Shown piece by piece: positions 17,158 to 25,800 of a stretch of DNA of 64,000 nt; within the stretch, counting starts at the first letter, position 1; each line of letters begins with the position of its first letter. The stretch comes from Pseudomonas taetrolens (GTDB taxonomy: Bacteria > Pseudomonadota > Gammaproteobacteria > Pseudomonadales > Pseudomonadaceae). The translations under genes were made by a program, and so were the position numbers. Under the pieces are notes generated by a model. That model saw only the letters and a program-made list of their open reading frames with translations. It was not told the origin of the DNA and made no database searches. Location: NCBI RefSeq assembly GCF_900475285.1, contig NZ_LS483370.1, forward strand, positions 2,060,001 to 2,124,000. Direction: 5' to 3'.

Positions 17158-17952
17158 ATGGATCAGACCCCATTCGCCGGTATGGCTGAATCAACCATCA
17201 TGCAAGCCGCCGCTGAACTCGTGCGTGCGCGTCAAACGGGCAGTCGGTTAGACGCTCTGTCATGTGATGATTTGTTGAGTCTGGAGCAAGGCTTTGAGAT
17301 ACAGCAACAGGTAGGCTTGCTGGCCGGGAAGAAAGTGGGCGGCTGGAAATGCGCACTGCCCAAGCCTGGCAAGTGGATAGTCGCACCGATCTACATCGAC
17401 GACATCGTGCGCTCCAATCACTACCCGCTGAACTTTGCGACCTCTACCGTGCGAATCGAGCCTGAGCTCGCTTGCGTACTAGGATCGGATCTGCCTGCAC
17501 GCTCGGCGCCTTATACGGCCGACGACATTCTTCGCTCGATCAGTCAGGTACACCTTTCACTTGAGGTAATCGACTGTCGTTATACCGATCCTCACAAGGT
17601 TACGTTCGAGCAACTACTGGCTGATGGGCTTTTCAACCATGGTCTTGTCCTGGGCCCTCAGGCCATTTCGCTGGGCTCAAACAATCTGCCCGTTTGTCTC
17701 GAAGTGACGCTGAGGCATCCCGGTGTCGAGCCTGTGAGCATTTGCGGAGCTCATCCGGATCAGGACCCCGTGTTGCCAATCGTCTGGCTCGCGAATTTTC
17801 TTTCTGCACGTGGAATCGATCTGCAAGCAGATCAGGTCGTGATCACGGGCTCGTATGCAGGTGTTCTAGAAGTTCCCACTCACCAGCCGCTGGATATTCA
17901 GTTCGGCGAGGCAGGATCATTGCCTGTCTTTTTCTCAACTCTTGAGGAGTAA
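17158..17952 (+). CDS. 2-keto-4-pentenoate hydratase-like protein (MhpD/DmpE family)
   Basis: 264 residues from the ATG at 17158, 5 nt after the IclR stop; the frame reaches upstream to 17122 inside the regulator gene. GGWKCALP, RIEPELACVLGSDLP, HLSLEVIDCRYTD, FNHGLVLGP and the closing QVVITGSYAGVLEVP are the conserved blocks of the 2-oxopent-4-enoate hydratase/oxohepta-3-ene-dioate hydratase family. These cytosolic metal enzymes hydrate dienols from meta-cleavage or related ring opening. Together with the FAH-family gene 3 nt downstream it suggests hydration and C-C hydrolysis of a ring-derived keto acid. Confidence 0.87.
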   Translation: MDQTPFAGMAESTIMQAAAELVRARQTGSRLDALSCDDLLSLEQGFEIQQQVGLLAGKKVGGWKCALPKPGKWIVAPIYIDDIVRSNHYPLNFATSTVRIEPELACVLGSDLPARSAPYTADDILRSISQVHLSLEVIDCRYTDPHKVTFEQLLADGLFNHGLVLGPQAISLGSNNLPVCLEVTLRHPGVEPVSICGAHPDQDPVLPIVWLANFLSARGIDLQADQVVITGSYAGVLEVPTHQPLDIQFGEAGSLPVFFSTLEE

Positions 17953-17955
17953 CAT

Positions 17956-18849
17956 ATGCGCTTGGTTCGTTTCGGTCTGCCAGGACAAGAGCTGCCTGGA
18001 ATTTTGGATGCTCAAGGACGGGTCAGGGATCTCTCTGGCATCGTCGATGATATTGACGCGGCGGCGCTGTCGCCGGCCAGTATCGAGAAACTGCGTGGCA
18101 TCGACACTGAGAGTCTGCCGCTGGTGGTGCCTGGAACACGTCTGGGCCCGTGTGTAGGCAATGTCCCGAACCTGATCTGTATTGGCCTCAACTATTCTGA
18201 CCACGCCGCTGAAACCAACACGCCCATACCGAGTCAGCCCGTGGTGTTCAACAAGCACACTGGATCCATCAGTGGTGCCAACGACCCTGTAATCCTGCCA
18301 GGCGATGCGAAGAAACTCGACTGGGAAGTTGAGCTGGCCATTGTGATCGGTTCTCCGGCCTGGCACATCGAGGAGAGCAGGGCGCTGGATCACGTTGCCG
18401 GTTACTGCCTGGCCAACGATGTTTCCGAAAGGGCCTATCAACTTGAGTACGAAGGTCAGTGGACCAAGGGCAAGAGCGGTTTTTCCTTTGCGCCGCTGGG
18501 CCCCTGGCTGGTGACCCGCGATGAAATTGCCGATCCGCAGAATCTCGATCTTTGGCTTGAAGTCAACGGCAAGCGCTTTCAGAACGGTAACACCCGGACG
18601 ATGATCTTCAGCGTTGCGCACATCGTCTCTTATCTGAGCCGTTTCATGCCGCTCCTGCCGGGCGACGTAATTATCACTGGGACACCGCCGGGCGTCGGAC
18701 TGGGCCAGAACCCGCATGTGTTTCTCAAGGCGGGGGACGTCATGCGCGTTGGGGGCGCGGGCCTGGGAGAGCAGTCTCAGATGGTAGTGCCTTATGTCCC
18801 GGAAATGGGCGCAGCCTGGGCTGCTGGTCGTTACCCTAACGTTGATTGA
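17956..18849 (+). CDS. Fumarylacetoacetate hydrolase (FAH) family protein
   Basis: 297 residues. NLICIGLNYSDHAAETN, FNKHTGSISGANDPVILP, KKLDWEVELAIVIG (two acidic metal ligands), CLANDVSER (third ligand) and LLPGDVIITGTPPGVGLGQNP are the classic FAH-domain blocks. These metal-dependent enzymes cleave or decarboxylate beta-diketo acids, or dehydrate 2-keto-3-deoxy acids. It lies 3 nt after the hydratase-like gene in the IclR-headed operon. Most similar by eye to 2-hydroxyhepta-2,4-diene-1,7-dioate isomerase/ureidoglycolate-lyase-annotated members; the actual reaction is unknown. Confidence 0.9.
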   Translation: MRLVRFGLPGQELPGILDAQGRVRDLSGIVDDIDAAALSPASIEKLRGIDTESLPLVVPGTRLGPCVGNVPNLICIGLNYSDHAAETNTPIPSQPVVFNKHTGSISGANDPVILPGDAKKLDWEVELAIVIGSPAWHIEESRALDHVAGYCLANDVSERAYQLEYEGQWTKGKSGFSFAPLGPWLVTRDEIADPQNLDLWLEVNGKRFQNGNTRTMIFSVAHIVSYLSRFMPLLPGDVIITGTPPGVGLGQNPHVFLKAGDVMRVGGAGLGEQSQMVVPYVPEMGAAWAAGRYPNVD

Positions 18850-18869
18850 TGCCGACTGGAGGAAGACGT

Positions 18870-19565
18870 ATGAGTTTTGCAGGAACGGGTGTCGTTGCAA
18901 TTTGGCATGATCTTCTCCCCGAGGCGCGGGATGAGTTTTATGAGTGGCATAATCGTGAGCACATGCCCGAACGCTTGGGTATTCCAGGCTTCCAGCGTGG
19001 ACGGCGGTACATAGCGCTGGATACAGGGCCTGTCTATTTCAACCTCTACGAGGCCGACTCTGTCCATGTGCTAGGAGGACCGGATTATCTGGCTCGCCTC
19101 AACGCTCCAACAGCTTGGACACAGAAGGTCGTACAGTCATACCGAAATGTCGCCCGATCGATTTGTGATGTGCATTACACCGCTGGCGTAGGCCATGGTG
19201 CTTACCTGGTGACCGTCCGCTTCGATGTCACCGCCGAGCGCTACACGGAGGTTGTGCAAGCGTTGCGCGATCGAGTGTTGCCGCCGCTGACCGAAGCACA
19301 AGGGATCACGGGTGTCCATTTCTGTACGGCAGATGAAGCTGTCAGCAAGGTCGAGACTGCGGAGAAGAAGGCTCGATCGCAAGGCACTGAAATTCCGTCC
19401 TGGGTCATCATGGTCGAAGGCTGCGCCGCTGATTATGTAGGACATGCCAGAGAGCGCCTGGTGGCGGAGCTTGGCAATCTGCTGGGCAACCCTTTGCAGC
19501 CGCTCGGCACCACGCTTTATCAACTGGAATATACCCGCTGCAAGACATCTGTCAGCGCGGGTTGA
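18870..19565 (+). CDS. Dimeric alpha/beta-barrel (EthD/ABM-like) protein of unknown function
   Basis: 231 residues from the ATG at 18870, which has GGAGG 8 nt upstream; an in-frame ATG at 18846 lacks this. FYEWHNREHMPERLGIPGFQRGRRY resembles the ligand-facing strand of EthD-like ferredoxin-fold barrels, and a second half (GAYLVTVRFDVTAERYTEVVQALRDRVLPPL) looks like a repeat of the same fold, so two fused domains are likely. It ends the IclR-headed operon. Such proteins sequester or rearrange ring intermediates in some pathways; the function here is not known. Confidence 0.7.
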   Translation: MSFAGTGVVAIWHDLLPEARDEFYEWHNREHMPERLGIPGFQRGRRYIALDTGPVYFNLYEADSVHVLGGPDYLARLNAPTAWTQKVVQSYRNVARSICDVHYTAGVGHGAYLVTVRFDVTAERYTEVVQALRDRVLPPLTEAQGITGVHFCTADEAVSKVETAEKKARSQGTEIPSWVIMVEGCAADYVGHARERLVAELGNLLGNPLQPLGTTLYQLEYTRCKTSVSAG

Positions 19566-19764
19566 TGGGTGGCGCTGGCCTGTATTGATAACGCAAGCAA
19601 TGCCTGGGCGTTTTTAATCCGAGTGCGCTTTGCCAAGCCTCACGGGTTTGGCTTCAAGCGCGCTTGCATTTCTCGACCATGCGCGACGCTATCTTTACCA
19701 GGTTGGTGCGTAACTTGTCGGCACAGTGCCACTCGTTCTTTCATCTACCAGAGAGCTGTTGCTG

Positions 19765-20733
19765 ATGCCACCGGACATGACCCATTCCAATTTTTGCAAC
19801 GGGATTCGCTATAAGCATTTGGTGCTGATCGATACCCTGGCACGCACCCGCAACATGCACACCGCCGCCACGAGTATGAGCCTCAGTCAGCCAGCGTTGA
19901 GCAAGATGCTGCGAGACCTCGAGGATCAGTTCGGGTTTGCCTTGTTCGAGCGCCTGTCCCGTAGTATGCCGCCCACCGAGTTGGGTGACTATGTGGTGCG
20001 TTACGCCCAGAGTGTGCTGGCAGAATCACAACAGTTCGTTGATCAGGTAAACCGCCTGCGCAAGGGCGGGCACGGCCTTATACGTGTCGGTGGAATTTTT
20101 GCCGCTACTGCATTGGTGCTGCCGCAGGCCATTGCTGCCATCAAGGCTCGCAGTCCGTTGCTGTCGATCGAAGTGGTGGAGCACTCTAGCGATCACCTGC
20201 TGACCATGCTGGAGCAGAACAGGCTCGACATCATGATTGGCCGCTTTACTGAGGATCGCTTCAGCCAGATGTTTAACTACCAGCCACTTGAACCCGAACC
20301 ATTCTGTCTGGTAGTTAACAACGACCACCCGCTGAGCCAGTTGGTCAGTACACCACTGTCGACGCTGGGCGATTGGCCGTGGGTACTGTACCCGGTAGGC
20401 ACGCCGATTCGTGACCGCCTGGAGCAGGCGTTCCGAGTTGCCGGAATATCCACGCCTGCCGACAGTGTAGAAACCATCTCGATGCCGATGTTTCTGCAAC
20501 TGCTGCAATCGGCGCCGATGATCGCCATGTTGCCGCGTTCGATGGTTGCTACCCAGCTGGCCAGCGGTCAACTCAAGGCTTTGCACAGCCCTTTGTACCT
20601 CCCGGCGCTGGAGTATGGCGTGGTCACCCGTAAGGATGAGTCGCTGAGTGCCCCAGCCCGAGCGTTCGTTGATATTTTACGGGAAGGCGTCTGGAACCGG
20701 CGCGAAGAGCAAAGCACGGCAGAGGGTCGATGA
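19765..20733 (+). CDS. LysR family transcriptional regulator
   Basis: About 322 residues. The HTH segment (YKHLVLIDTLARTRNMHTAATSMSLSQPALSKMLRDLEDQFGFALFER) falls at residues 15-65, followed by the periplasmic-binding-like effector domain (GLIRVGGIFAATALVLPQAIAAIKARSP). It resembles GbpR/CbbR-type sugar-acid regulators. Starts at 19765 and 19777 are both possible; GAGAG lies 10 nt before the first. It precedes, in the same direction, the sugar-acid dehydratase/aldehyde dehydrogenase/FAH genes after a 435-bp AT-rich gap, and probably activates them. Confidence 0.88.
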   Translation: MPPDMTHSNFCNGIRYKHLVLIDTLARTRNMHTAATSMSLSQPALSKMLRDLEDQFGFALFERLSRSMPPTELGDYVVRYAQSVLAESQQFVDQVNRLRKGGHGLIRVGGIFAATALVLPQAIAAIKARSPLLSIEVVEHSSDHLLTMLEQNRLDIMIGRFTEDRFSQMFNYQPLEPEPFCLVVNNDHPLSQLVSTPLSTLGDWPWVLYPVGTPIRDRLEQAFRVAGISTPADSVETISMPMFLQLLQSAPMIAMLPRSMVATQLASGQLKALHSPLYLPALEYGVVTRKDESLSAPARAFVDILREGVWNRREEQSTAEGR

Positions 20734-21168
20734 TTGTGTGCCAGGCCTGTGCTTGTTTCATATCGGTAATAACAGGACGGTGCTTGCAAGCGTCTACAGC
20801 CAAGTAAGTTTTACGGGGATTGGAACCTTGGCTTTTTCCTGTTGCCCAGTCTTTATATTGTCTGCGCCTGCGCAGTGCTACTGAGCGTTGTTTAATATTA
20901 AAGGCTGAGTGGTAATTGAAGTTTTACACGCTTGTATTAGTGCTGTGTGATAACTCCAGTCAGGTGGGTATGTCGTTTTTTTGGAGTAAGGTTTTATGGT
21001 GGATGGAAGCGGATCTTAATGTTTTTTTTAATGCGTTAAAGTTATCGGGCGATCAAATTATATCATTGGGAATGTTTTGCATGACTTCTTAAAGTAGTCG
21101 TAAGTTCGCCCTGCAATGTGCCAGGCACGACATAACAAAAAATCAGCCGCGACGCCCTGAGAGGTTCT
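20734..21168. other. AT-rich 435-bp intergenic region upstream of the sugar-acid operon
   Basis: No convincing gene on either strand. The stretch from about 20890 to 21080 is much richer in A+T than its neighbours, with T runs at 20970-20976 and 21021-21028. A short dyad CTGCGC-CT-GCGCAG sits near 20862-20875, and GTGCCAGGC recurs near each end (about 20739 and 21119). It should contain the promoter of the dehydratase operon and LysR sites; none could be identified with confidence. Confidence 0.5.
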
Positions 21169-22710
21169 ATGCAACTGATAGCCAAATCTGGCGGCCCTGC
21201 CGTCATCCGTCTCAACCTGCAGGACAACGTGGTCATTGCCCGGGAGGCCCTGGCGGAAGGCCAGTACTTGGACGTCGATGGTATCACCGTACGCCAGCCG
21301 ATCCCATCGGGCCACAAGGTTGCCACCGAACGGGTAGAACAAGGCCAGCCCTTGCGCCGCTACGGGCAGATCATCGGTTTTGCCTCGCAGGCCATTGAGA
21401 TCGGCGAGCATGTGCATGTGCACAACGTACAGATGGGCGACTTCACCCGTGACTACGCCTTTGGTACCGATGTGCACGCCAGTCCCGCCAGCGAGGCCTT
21501 CTTTCAAGGCATCGTGCGTGCCGACGGGCGAGTGGCGACGCGTAACTATGTGGGCATTCTCACCTCGGTGAACTGCTCGGCTACCGTGGCCCGTGCCGTT
21601 GCCGATCATTTTCGCCGTGACATCCACCCTGACGCTCTCGCTGCCTTCCCCAATGTGGATGGCGTGGTGGCGCTGACCCATGGTGCCGGTTGCGCGGTCG
21701 ACCCGGCGGGTGAGTCGCTGGGCCTGTTACGCCGCACTCTAGGCGGCTATGCGGTGCACCCCAATTTTGCTGCGGTGCTGATCATCGGTCTGGGTTGCGA
21801 GACCAACCAGATCGAAAGCCTGCTGCAAACTCAAGGCCTCACGGCAAGCGCACAGCTGCGCACCTTCAGCATTCAGGAAGTGGGCGGCACCTCCAAGACC
21901 ATCGCGGCGGGGATCGAGCAGGTCAAGGCCTTGCTGACCCAGGCCAACCAGGTGCAGCGCGAGACGGTTAGCGCACGGCATCTTGTCGTCGGCCTGCAAT
22001 GCGGCGGCTCCGACGGCTACTCGGGTATCACCGCCAACCCCGCACTGGGTAATGCGGTGGACCGCCTAGTAGCGGCGGGAGGTACTGCGATCCTGTCCGA
22101 GACCCCGGAAATCTACGGCGCCGAGCACCTGTTGACGCGCCGTGCAGTCAACCAGGCAGTGGGCGAAAAGCTCATTGCCCGGATCCACTGGTGGGAAGCC
22201 TACTGCCAGCGCATGAATGCCGAACTGAACAACAACCCGTCGGCGGGCAACAAGGCCGGTGGCCTCACCACCATCCTGGAAAAATCGCTGGGCGCCGTGG
22301 CCAAGGCCGGCTCCAGCAACCTGGTGGACGTGTACGAATATGCCCAGGCAGTGACTGCAAAGGGCTTGGTGTTCATGGACACCCCCGGCTACGACCCTGT
22401 CTCGGCCACCGGTCAGGTTGCCGGTGGCGCCAACCTGATCGCTTTCACTACTGGGCGCGGCTCAGCCTACGGCTGCGCGCCGGCCCCCTCGATCAAGCTG
22501 GCCACCAACAACCGCGTGTTCGAGCACCAGCAGGAAGACATGGACGTGAACTGCGGCGGGATTGCCGACGGCAGCATCAGCATCGAGCAATGCGGTGCCT
22601 ACATCTTTGAAGAGATGCTGCGCATCGCCTCAGGCGAGCGCAGCAAGAGCGAACAACACGGCTATGGGCAGAACGAGTTCGTGCCCTGGCAGATTGGCGC
22701 CGTGACCTAA
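21169..22710 (+). CDS. UxaA/GarD family sugar-acid dehydratase
   Basis: 513 residues. The N-terminal SAF domain (VIRLNLQDNVVIAREALAEGQYLDVDGITVRQPIPSGHKVA, residues 12-50) is followed by the large GD_AH domain: GIVRADGRVATRNYVGILTSVNCSATVARAV, LTHGAGCAVDPAGESLGLLRRTLGGYAVHPNFAAVLIIGLGCE and LQCGGSDGYSGITANPALGNAVDRLV. Conserved cysteines fit the Fe-dependent galactarate/altronate dehydratase family, which removes water from an aldonate or aldarate to give a 2-keto-3-deoxy acid. Galactarate dehydratase is the usual annotation, but the operon lacks the KdgD expected for galactarate. The true substrate may be a pentonate or hexarate. Confidence 0.85.
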   Translation: MQLIAKSGGPAVIRLNLQDNVVIAREALAEGQYLDVDGITVRQPIPSGHKVATERVEQGQPLRRYGQIIGFASQAIEIGEHVHVHNVQMGDFTRDYAFGTDVHASPASEAFFQGIVRADGRVATRNYVGILTSVNCSATVARAVADHFRRDIHPDALAAFPNVDGVVALTHGAGCAVDPAGESLGLLRRTLGGYAVHPNFAAVLIIGLGCETNQIESLLQTQGLTASAQLRTFSIQEVGGTSKTIAAGIEQVKALLTQANQVQRETVSARHLVVGLQCGGSDGYSGITANPALGNAVDRLVAAGGTAILSETPEIYGAEHLLTRRAVNQAVGEKLIARIHWWEAYCQRMNAELNNNPSAGNKAGGLTTILEKSLGAVAKAGSSNLVDVYEYAQAVTAKGLVFMDTPGYDPVSATGQVAGGANLIAFTTGRGSAYGCAPAPSIKLATNNRVFEHQQEDMDVNCGGIADGSISIEQCGAYIFEEMLRIASGERSKSEQHGYGQNEFVPWQIGAVT

Positions 22711-22740
22711 TCGAACCTTCCCACCCTTTTTCGAGGCGAT

Positions 22741-24330
22741 ATGCACATGCCACTTTCCGGATACAACTTTATCGCTGGTCAGCGCAGCGCACTGGGCGAC
22801 ACACTGGTCTATAGCGTCGATGCACACACTGGCGAACGCCTGCCGGGTGGTTTCCATCAGGCGACGTTGGCCGAGGTCGACCAGGCAGTGAGCGCTGCAA
22901 CGGCGGCGTTCCCAACGTATCGCAACTTGCCTGCGGTGCGTCGTGCCGAGTTTCTCGAGGCTATTGCCGACGAACTGGACGGCCTGGGCGATGCGTTCGT
23001 CGCTTTAACCTGCCAGGAAACCGCGTTGCCAAGTGCGCGCATCCAGGGTGAGCGCGGTCGTACCAGCGGGCAGATGCGTCTGTTTGCCAAGGTGCTGCGC
23101 CGGGGCGACTTTTACGGGGCGCGCATCGATCAGGCAATGCCTGCGCGTACGCCGCTGCCGCGCCCGGACCTGCGCCAGTACCGCATTGGTGTAGGGCCTG
23201 TGGCCGTGTTTGGCGCCAGCAACTTCCCGCTAGCCTTTTCCACGGCAGGTGGCGATACCGCAGCGGCCCTGGCAGCGGGTTGTCCGGTGGTGTTCAAGGC
23301 CCACAGCGGGCACATGGCTACGGCAGAAAAAGTAGCTGAAGCCCTGCACCGCGCTGCTGAAAAAACCGAGATGCCGGCTGGTGTGTTCAACATGATCTTT
23401 GGTGCCGGTGTCGGCGAGGCACTGGTCAAACACCCTGGCATTCAAGCCGTAGGCTTCACCGGCTCGCTCAAGGGCGGGCGTGCACTGTGCGATATGGCCG
23501 CCGCACGGCCGCAACCGATTCCGGTGTTCGCCGAAATGTCGAGCATCAATCCGGTGCTGGTACTGCCCCAGGCGCTGGCGAACCGTGGCACGCAAATCGC
23601 CAAAGAGCTGGCAGGGTCGGTGGTGCAGGGCTGTGGCCAGTTCTGCACCAACCCGGGCCTGGTGCTGGGTATCCGCTCAGCAACCTTCACTGCATTCATC
23701 GAGCAACTGGGCGGGCACCTGGCTGAGCAGGCACCGCAGACCATGCTCAATGCCGGTACCCTGACCAGCTATAGCAAGGGTCTGCAAGCGTTGCTCGCGC
23801 ATCCGGGCATCCAGCACTTGAGCGGCCAGGCTCAGACCGGCAACCAGGCGCAACCGCAACTATTCGGCGCCGACGTGAGTCTGCTGCTGGAACAGGACGA
23901 GCTGTTGCAGGAGGAAGTGTTCGGCCCGTGCACCGTTGTCATCCAGGTGGCGGACGACGCCGAACTGCTGCGCGCCGTGAGTGCCCTGCGCGGCCAGCTG
24001 ACGGCGACATTGCTGGCCGATGAGCAGGATCTGCCGACTTTTGCCCAACTGTTAGAAGTGTTGGAAGGGAAGGTCGGCCGGGTGCTGGTCAACGGTTACC
24101 CTACCGGCGTGGAGGTGTGCGATGCGATGGTGCATGGCGGCCCGTACCCGGCAACCTCCGATGCACGCGGCACGTCGGTTGGCACCCTGGCCATCGACCG
24201 TTTTCTGCGCCCGGTGTGCTACCAGAACGTACCCGACGCGCTGCTGCCTGACGCGCTGAAGAACGCCAACCCACTGGATCTCCCGCGTTTGATCGACGGT
24301 ATCCCCAGCACTGCAGCACTGCAGCCCTGA
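22741..24330 (+). CDS. Aldehyde dehydrogenase (NADP+), 2,5-dioxovalerate (alpha-ketoglutarate semialdehyde) dehydrogenase type
   Basis: 529 residues. Catalytic Cys302 (GQFCTNPGL) and general base Glu265 (FAEMSSINP) are present, with Lys186 in VVFKAHSGH for cofactor binding and GFTGSLKGG around 239-246. The FAEMSSINP and GQFCTNPG forms, rather than LELGG and GQxCT, mark the alpha-ketoglutarate semialdehyde dehydrogenase subgroup. It would oxidise 2,5-dioxopentanoate to 2-oxoglutarate, the last step of non-phosphorylative sugar-acid pathways. GAGG precedes the first ATG by only 4 nt, so the ATG two codons later is also possible. It lies 30 nt after the dehydratase gene. Confidence 0.92.
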   Translation: MHMPLSGYNFIAGQRSALGDTLVYSVDAHTGERLPGGFHQATLAEVDQAVSAATAAFPTYRNLPAVRRAEFLEAIADELDGLGDAFVALTCQETALPSARIQGERGRTSGQMRLFAKVLRRGDFYGARIDQAMPARTPLPRPDLRQYRIGVGPVAVFGASNFPLAFSTAGGDTAAALAAGCPVVFKAHSGHMATAEKVAEALHRAAEKTEMPAGVFNMIFGAGVGEALVKHPGIQAVGFTGSLKGGRALCDMAAARPQPIPVFAEMSSINPVLVLPQALANRGTQIAKELAGSVVQGCGQFCTNPGLVLGIRSATFTAFIEQLGGHLAEQAPQTMLNAGTLTSYSKGLQALLAHPGIQHLSGQAQTGNQAQPQLFGADVSLLLEQDELLQEEVFGPCTVVIQVADDAELLRAVSALRGQLTATLLADEQDLPTFAQLLEVLEGKVGRVLVNGYPTGVEVCDAMVHGGPYPATSDARGTSVGTLAIDRFLRPVCYQNVPDALLPDALKNANPLDLPRLIDGIPSTAALQP

Positions 24331-24455
24331 GCTGATTGACGTGAGTATGGCTCCCAGCACCATCGGCCCGTGCCGTGACGCTGGCAGCCCTCCGTCTCTC
24401 GCATGGCAGTTGAAGTTGCCGGCAGTTTCCAATGAATGACAGTAAGGGTACCCAG

Positions 24456-25673
24456 ATGACTGAACGATCGAACTCCAATTCACCGCTGCAATTGAACTAC
24501 GATGCAAGCATATTCGACACTGGCAGCTGGGTAGGGCGGGTCTGGCTACCGGACCTGGGACCTGCGGTGGTATTCGTGAGGGCCGGCGCTGTACACGATA
24601 TCAGCAGCCATGTGGCGACCGTTTCGGCCCTGCTGGAAGTGGCCGACCCGGTGGCCTACCTGCAGGGCTTGCCGCTGGCCGAGCCGTTGATCGGGCTGCC
24701 GAGGTTGTTGAACAATAGCGATCCGGTTCAGCGCGACCCCCGCCAGCCGTGGCTGCTGGCTCCCATCGACCTTCAAGCAGTGAAGGCTGCCGGTGTGACT
24801 TTCGCCACCAGTTTGCTGGAACGTGTGGTGGAAGAGCAGGCCAAGGGTGATCCTGCCAAAGCCGATGCTGTCCGTGAGTCACTGGCCAAGCGTATTGGCG
24901 CGGACCTATCGCAGATCGTACCAGGCTCAGCCCAGGCTGAAGCGCTGCGTAAGGTTCTGGTTGAACAGGGATTGTGGTCCCAATACCTGGAAGTCGGTAT
25001 TGGCCCCGATGCCGAGGTGTTCACTAAAGCCCAGCCGCTGTCGGCAGTGGGCTACGGTGCGGACATCGGTCTACACCCCAAGTCGAGCTGGAACAATCCT
25101 GAGCCGGAAGTGGTGCTGGCGGTGTCGAGCGATGGCCGAATCAAGGGCGCCATGCTCGGTAACGACGTCAACCTGCGCGACTTCGAAGGTCGCAGCGCCT
25201 TGCTGTTGTCGAAGGCCAAGGACAATAACGCGTCTACTGCGTTAGGCCCGTTGCTTCGCTTGTTCGACGAAAGCTTCTGCCTGCAGGATGTACGCAACGC
25301 GGAGGTAGACCTGAAGGTTGAAGGCGAGGACGGTTTCATTCTCTCCGGCCGCAGTTCCATGCGACAGATCAGCCGTGACCCCCAGGACCTGGTGCAGCAA
25401 ACGATCAACGAAAATCATCAATACCCAGACGGACTGGTGTTGTTTCTCGGTACCCTGTTCGCTCCCAATCAGGACCGCGACCAGCCCGGCAACGGCTTTA
25501 CCCATAAGCTGGGCGATGTAGTGAGCATCAGCAACTCGCTGCTGGGTACTCTGTGCAACCGCGTTACCACCAGCGATCAGGCGTCACAGTGGGCGTTTGG
25601 TTTGCGTTCGCTGATCGATAGTCTCGGCCGCCGCGGTCTGCTGGAAGTTGCAACAGCTGCGCGCCAGCCCTGA
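24456..25673 (+). CDS. FAH-family protein (AraD1/2-keto-3-deoxy-acid dehydratase-like)
   Basis: 405 residues from the ATG at 24456 (AAGGG 8 nt upstream; the ATG at 24432 lacks a site). It belongs to a long FAH subgroup with an extra N-terminal region: VGIGPDAEVFTKAQPLSAVGYGADIGLHPKSSWNNPEPEVVLAVSSDGRIKGAMLGNDVNLRDFEGRSALLLSKAKDNNAS carries the metal-binding acids. Some members of this fold dehydrate 2-keto-3-deoxypentonate to alpha-ketoglutarate semialdehyde. That would link the upstream dehydratase and dehydrogenase into a complete path to 2-oxoglutarate. The assignment to that activity is inference from context. Confidence 0.82.
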   Translation: MTERSNSNSPLQLNYDASIFDTGSWVGRVWLPDLGPAVVFVRAGAVHDISSHVATVSALLEVADPVAYLQGLPLAEPLIGLPRLLNNSDPVQRDPRQPWLLAPIDLQAVKAAGVTFATSLLERVVEEQAKGDPAKADAVRESLAKRIGADLSQIVPGSAQAEALRKVLVEQGLWSQYLEVGIGPDAEVFTKAQPLSAVGYGADIGLHPKSSWNNPEPEVVLAVSSDGRIKGAMLGNDVNLRDFEGRSALLLSKAKDNNASTALGPLLRLFDESFCLQDVRNAEVDLKVEGEDGFILSGRSSMRQISRDPQDLVQQTINENHQYPDGLVLFLGTLFAPNQDRDQPGNGFTHKLGDVVSISNSLLGTLCNRVTTSDQASQWAFGLRSLIDSLGRRGLLEVATAARQP

Positions 25674-25769
25674 ACCGGTCGCTGCGCCAGGGAAAACGCT
25701 TCCCGCGCAAACCCATCACGGAAGTGTTTGCTGAAGTGTGCCGGGATGAGCCTCGTTGACTGGGTTAAA

Positions 25770-25793
25770 GGAGCAGTCGGCCAGGACTGCTCC
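25770..25793. terminator. Hairpin between the FAH gene and nikE (convergent)
   Basis: GGAGCAGTC and GACTGCTCC form a perfect 9-bp stem with a 6-nt loop just before the nikE stop. There is a weak T run (GTTT) on the + strand. It probably serves both converging transcripts. Confidence 0.6.
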
Positions 25794-25800
25794 GGCAGTT

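Noticed and set aside
17935..18900. A 321-residue open frame antisense to the FAH-family gene.
   Set aside because: Same mirror effect; the + strand protein has all FAH blocks and good translation signals.
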